A DNA stretch of 64,000 bases from Lantana camara (taxonomy: Eukaryota; Streptophyta; Magnoliopsida; Lamiales; Verbenaceae). Shown here one piece after another: positions 43,025 to 54,308 of this stretch. The stretch lies in NCBI GenBank assembly GCA_037501455.1, contig CM074856.1, forward strand, positions 45,351,001-45,415,000. The letters run 5' to 3'. A program made the translations under genes and the position numbers. Position 1 is the first letter of the stretch, and every line of letters begins with the position of its first letter. Below the pieces are notes generated by a model. The model worked only from the letters and a program-made list of their open reading frames with translations. It ran no database searches and was not told the DNA's origin.

Positions 43025-44151
43025 CTGCAACCAAAAGATACCAGATATACTTATAAAGCAGAAATCCATTACTGGAGAGAGCTTATTTGAAATTAGCATG
43101 CAAAATTATGGATGGGTTTCTTCAGACATGTCAAGCATCTTCACAGAGGATTCTACTAAAAATTTGAGAAAATCATTCTAAAAATGCCTAAGAGACTCGA
43201 GAAATTTTTAGCTAACAAACTATACTACTGATAAACTCGATGTCTAGATTCAAGATCCAAAACACCACTCCACAGTATCAAGTAAACTAGCAGCAATACA
43301 TTAATAACTTGAAACCGAATCAACTCCAATGCAATAACAGCTTCCTCTTCATTAAACAAATTGTCCATTCTACAATTTTCGAAATACCCCGAGATTAATT
43401 ATAGGGAAATTGATTCTTTCACACATGATTTCTACTAATGAAACAAATTGTAATTCATTCATCGTACAATCCCACTAGCACTTAATCTCGTTTCATGCAC
43501 GTATTAAACCTCAACTCCACCAAAAAGCTCATACATTTTTTATCGGTTTCAAAGTAATTTGGAAAAATACCCTAAAAATGAACAGCTCAAATATTTCATC
43601 TGCAAAAACTAAATCCATACGCAACGATTAGGAATGATGTTACCTGAAAGCTGCACTGCGAAAACCTATGGACAAGAGTAGAAGCCTTAACCTGCGGCAC
43701 GAATGGTGTGGAATGGGTAAGATTCAATTGGAAAAAAGGGGAAAAAATCAACCGAAAGCCAACGACGATTACCTGCAAGCCTGCTGAATCGTCTCCCCTT
43801 ACTTTGGACTGTCTTCTCTATACTCCCACAAAATCTCTGGTTAAAGCTTATGAATGTGAAAATTGGGGGAAAATTAGAAATCTGGGGTTTAGGGTTCGCA
43901 GCGAGAAAGGAGGGAAGAATGATTTAAATGGCAATCGATTGTAATTAAAGCCAAAACTAAGTTTCAATGGTAAATTTCCATGCCCTAGAAATGGCATGGT
44001 TAGCGAGACACGTGTCTGCTGGAGCTCCCAATTTCTGCCGCCACCTACGGGCTTGTACGGATCTTCAAGGCTTTGGCCCAGAAAAAGTAAACGGTCGACA
44101 ATGGCGGATGAGCCCCTCCAACCCCTGGTTACTAAGGAAGTAAACACGGCC

Positions 44152-46745
44152 TTTGTCTAATTTTATAAAACGTATTATATTTTAATCTACTCTCTATTTT
44201 CAATGATAGAGTTTGTCCGACTTATTCTGTATTAATTTAAAAGGTTTAACCGTCAACTTATAATCACCTGTAATGTTAAGATTGTTTATAACGTTAAATT
44301 TTATTTTGAGTAACGTGAAATTTAATTCTACAAGACTTGTAATATCTCTGCATAACGTTAGTTTTAAACAAATAAATATAATAATAAAATAATAATAGCA
44401 GATATTAGAAAGCAGCCAAACCGATTTATTTCGTTAAAGCAATAATCAACTTTCTTGTATAAGTTAATTTCTTATTACGATTTATTTGTGTGTTATAACA
44501 ACGTTATTTATTCCATTATTATTATTGTTGATAAAATCAAACATTTGATATTGTTGCTATTGTTATTTCCTACCATTCGTGTATATTGTCTTATTTTGCC
44601 TTTATTAATTTCTAATCTAAGTTTGAGAAAACAGATTGAACTTTTTAATTCCAATGATTGGCCAATAGCAGAAACTTACAAGGACATGCATGAGATGATT
44701 AATTTGCTATTCTGGCATTTAATCAATTTGTGGGACTTACGAAAGCAATCAAAAAAGTACTCGAATTTATACAACTGGTACTAGGTTCTTTACGACTTGC
44801 ATGCACCCCCTATTTTCTCAATGCACAAAAATATATATATATATAAAATAGAAAAAAAAAATTTCAATGCATTAAAAAAATGGTGGGGAACTCTCACCCA
44901 CTGCATGTAAAAATTTCCCTCTTTATGGATACCTGGTTCGAGAAATTTTAAAAAGACAAATTAAACAAAAATAATAAAAAAAAGAAAAGGGAAATAAAAA
45001 TTTTGATCCAAACTAGTGTAATAAAAAAATTATAATCTACATTTATCTTATGACAAATATAGATTTTTTAAAATAAAATGATTAAAGATATAATTATTCA
45101 TGTTCCTATTGAGTCTAACAAAATCGTTACGTGTTAGAATTTTGGTATCATAGACTGGCGGATCAAAAGAGGCCTAAGAACATATCATGATTATTAAAAA
45201 GTAAATTGATGTAACATCAATTTAGGTGGAAATAGATTATTGTGCATCATCCAATTAAGAATTCGAGATTAAAGGTTGTCTTGTGTAGGGCCGAAATGCT
45301 GAATTACGGCGCCGGAGATGATGAAATTCATCGATATATAACCATTTATGATACACGGACACTTTTAATAATATTATTTTATTTTGTCGTGTTGTATCGA
45401 ACATTCGTATCGGATACTCCTCACGTGAAAAATTCAAGAAAAAATTCATGTCACCGTATCTGTATCGTGTCGTATCCGTATCGCCGTATCAGTGTCGTGT
45501 CGTATCCGTATCGTGTTGGTTGTATGAGTATTACATTAAATATATGATCAAAATTACAAAATCATCCCTACAGTTTACAAATTAATATAAACAAAACTAT
45601 TCTTACAAATTATGAATTTAATAATAAATCCATGATATTTTTGAAATAACATAACGGACCCTAAATGAACTTCAGGGACCATTAACGGTTTTCAAAGTTA
45701 GGGATTAAAATGTAATCTTTAAATTTAGATGAATTGCGTTATAACTAGATCTAAATATAGGGTATTCAAATGTAATTATTCTTCAAAAATATTATGAATT
45801 CAGTCTTCTCACTTAACCCCGCATCTCTAGTATATTACCAAACAACCCCAAATATTTCTAATAGAAGGGTATCAGTATCACCAACCAAGCTCAAATATTA
45901 TTGCTAATATATAAAAGGAATCGCAGTATACGTTGGCCAAATAAATATTAGCTAGGAAAGTGGTAAGACCGTAAGAGAGAGGCAAGATGAAATAATTTAT
46001 GGGGAAAAAAAAACTGTAAAAAATCCACAATATGTGTTTATTTTCGAAAATTCTCTATTTTTTTTTAATCTACGCACATCCAAGAGGAATTTAAACTCAG
46101 AACCTTGTGTTAAGAATGAATCCATTAACCACTTAAAATAACTCCGATTGGCCTTTGAAAATTTTCCATGTTAATGCATAATTAATTCAGTTAAATACTA
46201 AGATTTTTATATATCAAATGTAATCAAACCGCTATATATATAGTAAGAATAGACCGATATAAAATTATAACAATATCCGTACTTACAAGACTCGAATTCA
46301 CAGCTTAAAAGGTTATGGAGTCTCATATCTACGTTAAGAATAAACCTCCTAGCACTTTCTTACTTAATTAATAAGATTCTATATGACAAACTATATATAT
46401 CACCTGAATTTGGGGGGATTGAATTAAATTTTTTGATAATATTCGTCCAAAATAGAAAAGGGAGGTTCAATTTACTATAAGTAGGTGAAATGTATACATA
46501 CATCACAAATCAACCACAACTAAAGGAATCAAAGGAATCCATGGTGCGCACAAACTCGCCAGAGTCTGGGACCCCAGACACAAGCTAGGTTCATACTGCC
46601 AAGCATTTCTTTTCACAATTAATTTATTGTTTTCTGGTTGTATCTAATTAATTATTAACAATATAAAATGCCCGTAGTTAAGGGTGACAGTTACTCCGGT
46701 TAACCACACCCATATAAACCTATTATATTTTCCTATATCTTTTTA
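44152..46745. repeat. Host spacer collinear with the copy 1-2 spacer
   Basis: Positions 44700-44990 match 4570-4700, with the 4703-5570 MITE absent here. 45120-45335 match 5680-5890, and 46675-46725 match 6935-6985. 45345-45540 is an extra patch with repeated 'cgtatccgtatcg' and 'cgtgtcg' words, possibly a small element end. No gene is visible in 44152-44640 or 45540-46670. Confidence 0.65.
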
Positions 46746-49230
46746 CTAGTATATATCCCGTGCTATGCACGGAGTGATCAATTCAAATTGAAAATGGAAT
46801 AAACAAAAATTTCAAATAAATGAGATACAAAGTTTTAAAAAATCACAAATTTGTGAATATATAAATTACAACTCAATAACTTGGGTCAACCTACAAATAT
46901 GCAATCCAATTACTCTTGGCAGCCTACAAAATATGCAAAACAAATGACTTCTTTAATATTAGCAAAATTAAATATTAGTTATATTCTTAAAGTAAGGCAT
47001 TTTTTTGTAAATTTAATACCGTGAATATAAATATATTGAGAGTGATTTATAAATATATATAATTATTATAAAATATATTAATATTTTTATATCCATACAT
47101 AAATTATGAGATTTTATTATATTTAATATAATGTATGATATTTAAAAATAAATTTAATATAAGTATCAAATTTAATTTTTATAGAATATCTTAATCTTTT
47201 ATGAATATCAATAAATTTATAACCAAATAAAATAATATATTCAACATGTACTTTTATTTATATAATATATTTATATTTGTAGTTATACCTATATCTAATA
47301 CAATTTATTAAATTTTCAATGTTATTATATAATCGTAATATATAATAAAAAAGTTATAATATAATATAAATTTAACAAAATATATGACGATTATATAAAA
47401 AATAAATAAAATTTGAAAATTGAGAATTATTAATATTATGGGTACCTAAGGAATGAATAAACTCAAATTTGTAGGAATTTATATTACCTCAGTAATGATT
47501 ATTTCCAATTATATTTTGTACCAATCACGGATTTGAAAATGGACATGAAAATACTCATTTCATTCCCATTCCATTCCATCATACCAATCATGCCGTTACA
47601 AATTTATAATGAAATTAGTTTTCTTTTCTCTATTCAAGAACATTTCTTTATAATTTTATTGTCTTTAGTTTGTGTAGCTTTTATAATTCTTTTAAACATT
47701 TCTTAATTTTTAATGAGTTAGATTCGTTTCTTTCTTTCTTAATCTTCTTTATTTTTGGAGATTCACCCCATAGTGATTTTAGGGCTTAATATTTTTTGTG
47801 AGCGATACTATAATATTTCAATTTATTATTTATCACCAATTAGATTTTATTCTCAATCACACAATTTAGATTTCCATGTATATGATTTTGTTGTACGAAA
47901 CTTTTTTAATCCAACAATTTTTCTTTTACATCACAAATATTTGAATTATGATTTTGTCACTTGTTCTATTTATTAATTTTTTCTCCTTTCTTTTATTTTT
48001 TCAATATTTATTTTCATAATTTTATTGCCTTTTGTGATCTCATTTTTTGTTATTTTTCCCGTCTACATTGCTCCATATTTTGTGGTTGTTGATTTTTCTA
48101 ATGGCGATTACATAGAACATCATTTTTTTCTTTCGTAATAACTAATCAGTTCTAATACTATCAATAAGAATTTTGGATTATTTTTAATACATTGCTCCAC
48201 TTTTGAATATTTTTCTATTTTAATATTATCATAGTTTTATGGTCGGTTTTTTCACAAGAAATACATAATATTAATTATAACCCATTGAAATCTAACAGAT
48301 CTAACATAATATTAACTATAACTTATTGAAATCTTGTTTAGAAACGCAATTATTAAACACAATATTGTATGTTGAATGCTTATATATAAATACAACTTAA
48401 TCTTAGCCAATAAGTTCAATGAAGTTTTTAACCTATAAAAATAATATTGGGCAACTAACAATTCCTAACAATACAGAAATTACTAATAATCCTCCCTAAT
48501 GATTCGAATATTCTATCTTGCGATTCACAAGGGAATAAGGGTACTTATAGAGCATGCTATAAATAATTCAAAATAAAGACTAAAATACCAAAAACTCAAA
48601 AAATAATTGAATACATGAAATCCATGAATAAATATAAAAAATAATATATTCATAAAATATGCTAATGGTAAAAAAAGTTTTGGATTACAATACCTTACAT
48701 CATTGAAACACATACAGATGTTGGTGCCACGAGATCATTGTTGTTTCCCAATGGAAACGTACTGGGTACAAAAACTTCATTTTCTAACTCCGAAAATTCA
48801 CATCCTTGACCCCCTAATTAGTAGTACGTAATGTTATGATAGATACATGAAAGTGCTTTAATTTGAAATAAAAAATGAATTGTCGCAAATTAACATAAGA
48901 TACATATTTTGTAAGTTAGAGTCATGCTCGTCAGGTCGATTCACATGTGTCTGAGCTATATTTGTACAACCATGCTCATAAATAGATGTACCGGTTATAG
49001 CTAATTGATTGTGTGGAATATCAATAATATGAGATTTTTGTACCACAATATTCTGATCAACAACTAATATACATAAAAAAATCATTAAATCAACAAAATA
49101 AAAAGTTGAAATTAAAACAAAAATTATATATAAAAGAAGAAATAGTACGATTTGTAGTTTCCACACATCCTCTTGCATCAACTTGACCTTGATCTCTAAT
49201 AATTCTATGCTCATCGATAATGTGATCTAT

Positions 49231-51077
49231 TGATACGGTTTCGTATCACAAGAGAGACTTTAGAGCAGTCTCGAGCTCGTAAGAAATTAGGGGAGAAGAG
49301 AAGGATAATCCGGAGGACCGTCCGGCCGAGGGAAATTGAGGAGAGAAGAGATTTGAGAGAGGGATTTAGGAACTTGATAATATTATTTCTGATACGTAAA
49401 ATAATCCAAGAAGAACAATATATAATAAAAGACTTCTACCAACTATGGAAAACAAATAAACAATGTAAGGAAATAAATAACCTAGAGTAAAATAAACCAA
49501 CTAATGCCTATCGTAAATATTGATATTAATTCTATCCAATTCCAACTCTTCTATCTTGATACACCGTATCTCTTACTCTTATCGCTTGATACACCATATC
49601 TCCGTCCATATCACTCTCCCGCCCTTCACAAACCACCTTGTTCTCAAGGTGTAACTCGGGAATATCCCGTCGAATAGTGCCTACCGGTTCCCATACAAAA
49701 GTTGGTTCCTTCGAAATTGATTGCGCCGGAATTATTTCTGAAATTACAAAAGTTGACTCTTTTAAAGTTGGCTGCTCGGGACTTGGTTGGGAAAAGAAAA
49801 TTGATACGGGATCTTGAGTGACATGTTTTTCCACAGATTCATTGACGTCCGAATTTTCTTTACAATTATCGACAACGATTGTAGGTTGGTCATCTTCAAT
49901 TGCATGAAGATTCTCGTCCACTAGCGTGTCAACAGAGAAAACGTTCGTAGGTATCTCAATCTCCAATTGAGTTATCGGATTGGGGTTGAAAGTTGGATGG
50001 ACTTCGACACACGAAATCACACTGGACGATTCCGAATCTGCTCGTGATTCCCCCGTTCGCGAAAGGTAGATTGACAAGTCGTGTTGCAATTTCTGCATTG
50101 TTTGATTGAGTTGTTGCAAAGCCGCGGTGTGGGAAATCATTCGTCCAAGCACTCGTTCTTGAAATTCTGCCAAACGCGCTTCCGTAACGAATTTAGCCAT
50201 GATCGAAATTCAATGAAAGCACCAATGATACGGTTTCGTATCACAAGAGAGACTTTAGAGCAGTCTCGAGCTCGTAAGAAATTAGGGGAGAAGAGAAGGA
50301 TAATCCGGAGGACCGTCCCGCCGAGGGAAATTGAGGAGAGAAGAGATTTGAGAGAGGGATTTAGGAACTTGATAATATTATTTCTGATACGTAAAATAAT
50401 CCAAGAAGAACAATATATAATAAAAGACTTCTACCAACTATGGAAAACAAATAAACAACGTAAGGAAATAAATAACCTAGAGTAAAATAAACCAACTAAT
50501 GCCTATCGTAAATATTGATATTAATTCTATCCAATTCCAACTCTTCTATCTTGATACACCGTATCTCTTACTCTTATTGCTTGATACACCATATCTCCGT
50601 CCATATCACTCTCCCGGTGAATCAAAAGAGACTTTAGAGCAGAAAAGTGATATGGATGGAGATATGGTGAATCAAAAGAGATATCAAGATGAATATGGAG
50701 ATGCGGAATATTACTTAAGATATTCAGAGAGAATAGGAATTGGATAAGTTTTAATATTTAGTTTCATAGGATTTATATTATATTATTTTATATATTACGT
50801 TGTTTATGGTAGTTACGTGATATGAGAAGTTTGAGTTATTTTGAGAGTCTTATTAGGTCTAGAATATCTTTACCTTTATATATTGTTAGTCTTGTTACGT
50901 TTACAATATTCAAACAATAAACAAATCTTCAATTCCCAATCTCTTATCTCTGAAATCTCTCTCGTCTCAACCTTTCTCCGGCCGGTCGGTCTTTACCGGA
51001 TTATCCTTCTCTTCTCCCCTATTTCTTAAGAGCCTGAGACTGCTCTAAAGTCTCCCCCGATACGATAATCCGTATCA
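49231..51077 (-). mobile_element. Rearranged gag-only (TR-GAG-like) LTR element with three LTRs
   Basis: The order is LTR minus (49231-49613), partial gag, LTR minus (50226-50608), a 39-bp joint, then a diverged LTR in plus orientation (50648-51077). The two minus LTRs are both 383 bp with about three visible differences. The outermost borders are LTR 3' ends on both sides, flanked by the same 5-bp TCTAT (49226-49230 and 51078-51082). There is no pol, so it depends on others for movement. Confidence 0.8.
49532..50200 (-). CDS. Truncated Gag-like protein of the TR-GAG-like element (222 aa)
   Basis: The start MAKFVTEARLAEFQERVL lies 25 bp downstream (minus strand) of the LTR and follows a PBS-like TTGGTGCTTTCATTG. 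The N-terminus resembles the beginning of Ty3/gypsy Gag proteins and is predicted to be helical. The frame runs through the whole 612-bp internal region into the 3' LTR, so the last ~25 residues are LTR-encoded. No capsid core, knuckle or enzyme domain is present. I infer it is a relic; whether it is translated is unknown. Confidence 0.55.
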   Translation of the reverse strand: MAKFVTEARLAEFQERVLGRMISHTAALQQLNQTMQKLQHDLSIYLSRTGESRADSESSSVISCVEVHPTFNPNPITQLEIEIPTNVFSVDTLVDENLHAIEDDQPTIVVDNCKENSDVNESVEKHVTQDPVSIFFSQPSPEQPTLKESTFVISEIIPAQSISKEPTFVWEPVGTIRRDIPELHLENKVVCEGRESDMDGDMVYQAIRVRDTVYQDRRVGIG

Positions 51078-52841
51078 TCTATGGATATAATAGTATACGT
51101 TCACTTAAACAATTAAATTATACCGAGTAAAATAGGAACAGAACAGAGTTCTTGTGAATTGAATTGGTCATGACCACCACCACCAGCTTGTACTTCCCCT
51201 ATATTGAATAAATATAAATATTATGATGTATGGCAAAAGATGTAATCACAATTCAATAAAATATATATCAAAATTCAATAAATATATACCAACATATATG
51301 TAAAATATTAATGGGGAGCATATCATTCGAAATAATCTAACCATCATGCATTAAATCAGTTGTTGAGATGATGACCCTCGTCTTGAACGTGTTGGTGTTC
51401 CTCGGGCTGCTCGCCTGCCTCTTGATGGTGGGCTATAGATATTAGAATCCCGTACTTCGTTGGAGAGCTATTATTGAGTCCAGACAAAAATTAATATTCT
51501 ATCTGTAGTCGTGGCAAACGTTTGGCCACTAAATCATCATTTACTCCGCTATGCCGTTTTATATATAACTCTTTCTTTCTATTCAATCGTGCAAGCTTGT
51601 AACTGATTTGATTGTTGTTCATTTTATCCCTGCACAAAATAAAAATAAAATAGATAGTTGAATTTATTTGACCTAAATTAGTTATTACAAAAATATCACT
51701 TTTCATAACGATTTGCATCGCATAAGCATAAAAGAAAGCTGCCATGTCATTTCTAATATAATTATAATTACAATATTTTCTTTTTTTTTTTTTCGGTCAG
51801 ATTATAACATTTTATAATGGTACTAAATTTGTTTGGAATTCAATTTAGTTCTTACTATTAGTTCATAATTTGATAAATTATTTTCAGTTTAAAATTAATA
51901 CAATTCTAGCCTACAAACCTTAGTCATGGCATCAACCTCATAAACATAAAAGAAAGCGGTTATTATAATCTTAATCAACATTTTCGCATCAACATGGCAT
52001 CAACATTTTCTCATCAACATGGAATCAACAATAATATATTCTAATAATATCAATACAAAATAGGATTGCATCTTGATATTTTAAAATGAATTAATTCAAA
52101 ATTAGTCAAAATATTCTAAAACTAATGAATTCAAAATATAAGATTAAATCCATATAATTAAACAAAAACAAAAACAAAAACAAAAACAAAAATAACTCGT
52201 ACCTTATGAAATTGATCCGAAAATCTTGGAAGTTCTTTAATCCTCGTTAATCTCGTCAAGATTTTCAAACTTCGTCAGTTCCATCAATGAATTAAATTGC
52301 TACTTGATATCCTAAAAATAATTAATTCAAAATATAAGATTCAAATAATATAATTAAACTTTGAATTAATTCGTTTATTGCATACCCATATTTTTAAAAT
52401 CTCAAATATGATAATTTATGAAAATAAAAATAATCTGTACCTTAAGAGATTGAGTCAGAAATCACAAAATCTTTTGAACTTCCTCAGCCTCATCAGGGAT
52501 TTCAAACTTGAAAAATCTCACCAAAACCATGAATTACAATTTAACATTCTATAAGTTTTGTTATAGTTTTTTTGTTGGATATCTTTTTAATCTAATTAAT
52601 AATAGTAATAAAGATCTCTCAAACTATGGAATGGATGACGTACTGAATATACAAAAGTTCTCAACCTAAACTTTATTAACGTAAGTTTTCGTTAATTGTA
52701 ATAATAATATTAAATACCAACCCAATTATGAGGTGGATGTCAATTAAGTCTCCTTAATTATGGGTGCAAACAAATATAACATTTATATATTCCTTTCTTA
52801 ATATTTATATATTTTTAATAATCAAACATTTATTTATATTG

Positions 52842-52846
<5 letters not shown>

Positions 52847-52899
<53 letters not shown>
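52847..52899. repeat. (TA)n microsatellite
   Basis: A TA dinucleotide run of about 52 bases inside Helitron-like element A. Confidence 0.95.
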
Positions 52900-52902
<3 letters not shown>

Positions 52903-52914
52903 AAGAAATTCTTA

Positions 52915-53503
52915 CATGGAAAGTATATTATAAATCTTGACAAAGATAATTATTTTCTTTAATTACTATTTATTTTCATAATAAAATATTTTACAAAATA
53001 AAGATCAACCAATCACATTTTTTCTATCTAATTTAAAACCTAAAAAAAAAAAAAAAATTACACATCATCAAAAATACACAAAAAAAGTCAAACATGGTTC
53101 ACAAATATATAATAGTATAGATTCAGAATTCTAAAATTTCATCATTTAGAAAAAAATACAAATAAAACGTATATTATGAATCTTGACAAAACAATTATTT
53201 TTCTTAATTACTATTTATTTTCTTAATAAAATAATATACAACATAAAGATAAGGCAATCATATTTTTTTATTTAATTAAAAATCTAAAAAAAAGACAAAT
53301 TATCATTTAGTCAAACTTGCCAAAGATAATTATTTTCCTTAGTTACTACTTATTTTCATAATAAAATAATATACAAAATAAAGATAAGTCAATCACATTT
53401 TTTATATATAATTAAAAACTTCAAAAAAACCACAAAATTTCACGTCATAAACAATGCACAGTTGAAAAGTCAAACATCGTTATCAAATATATAATAGTAT
53501 AGA
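52915..53503 (-). repeat. Duplicated Helitron 5'-end units
   Basis: Blocks 52915-53122, 53165-53305 (partial) and 53312-53503 share 'cttgacaaagataattatttt', 'taataaaat', 'aaagat.a..caatcacattttt' and 'agtcaaac' text. The first and last end with the same Helitron-type terminus (atataatagtataga in plus orientation). They look like serial additions or duplications of the 5' end. Confidence 0.7.
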
Positions 53504-53621
53504 TTAGAAATAATTAGAGAACCAACATGGCTAATAATTAGAAAAATAATCTACCAATACACATGAAATACAAGAAATCGGAACGGAATGAAGGAGGAGA
53601 TATCCCAATTGTATACTATAA
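53504..53621. other. Host sequence island between Helitron-like elements
   Basis: The last ~30 bases (around 'gatatcccaattgtatactata') match 7014-7045 in the paralogous spacer, so this is original spacer left between two insertions. Confidence 0.55.
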
Positions 53622-53836
53622 CTAGTTAGAGGGACACCGCGCCTTTGCCCGTTGTTATATTACAAAATTAATACACGCTTTATGTAATAGAGCTGTAGTA
53701 GGAGCAAACAAAATTTGTTCCGAAAAGTGGATGTAGATAGAAACTTATATGTGTCACTAAGCACTTAGCAAAAATGGGTACAAACAGTGTAAGCCTTCAC
53801 ATAATAATAGTTTATATACCACTAAGAAACGTTATA

Positions 53837-53975
53837 CAAAAGTCCTAGGACAGAAAATAACAAAAGTCCTAGGACAGAACATAACAAAAGAGTCCAAGGA
53901 CAGAACATAACAAAAGTCCTAGAACAGAAACCAAAGTCCTAGAACAGAACATAACAAAAGTCCTAGAACAGAACA
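53837..53975. repeat. Minisatellite, about six ~24-bp units
   Basis: Unit 'caaaagtcctaggacagaa' with spacers such as 'cataa', repeated about six times with small changes (ctaggaca and ctagaaca variants). It lies near the 3' end of Helitron-like element B. Confidence 0.9.
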
Positions 53976-54308
53976 ACGGCTGGTAAGCATGTAAGCAAAA
54001 ACGGCCAGTAGACAGAAGCGCATATCAGTTTGCTAGGCTGCCTAATATTTACATAATTTATAATCTACACAGCTGTGAAGCTGAAACTGAGGGGAATCTT
54101 CAGCCATGTACATCATCAGTGATGCTGCAGTATTGGCTCATTCAGCAGGTGGGACATTCAGGCTGCGTACTTTGTGATGCCTCCGAGTCGTGTTTTGCAC
54201 TTGAAAACTAACCTGCATAAATATGAACAGGTAAATTGTACTGTATTTCGCGCAGAAAAAAAGGCAGGGCAGTTCAAACTCATTGAATGTATAAGAAAGC
54301 AACCTACT

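Larger units (their letters stand above)
41703..44151. mobile_element. Pack-type DNA transposon carrying kinase exons (~2.45 kb)
   Basis: The ends ggccccgtttactt and aagtaaacacggcc are inverted repeats, and further 'tttactt' motifs follow inside the left end. No transposase frame is present. The target duplication is unclear (tta on the left, ttt on the right), so the superfamily (PIF/Harbinger-like or other) is not settled. The interior contains exon-intron pieces of a protein kinase gene on the minus strand, as in Pack-type gene-capturing elements. Confidence 0.65.
46746..53503 (-). mobile_element. Helitron-like element A, minus strand (6.76 kb)
   Basis: Read on the minus strand, the 5' end is TCTATACTATTATATATTTG (TC at 53503). 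The 3' end has the hairpin CCGTGCATAGCACGG followed a few bases later by CTAG at 46746. Insertion is between A and T, with no target duplication, as for Helitrons. No Rep/helicase gene is present, so it is non-autonomous. It is very AT-rich and contains a gag-only LTR element (49231-51077), exon-like fragments and duplicated 5'-end units at 52900-53500. Confidence 0.7.
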
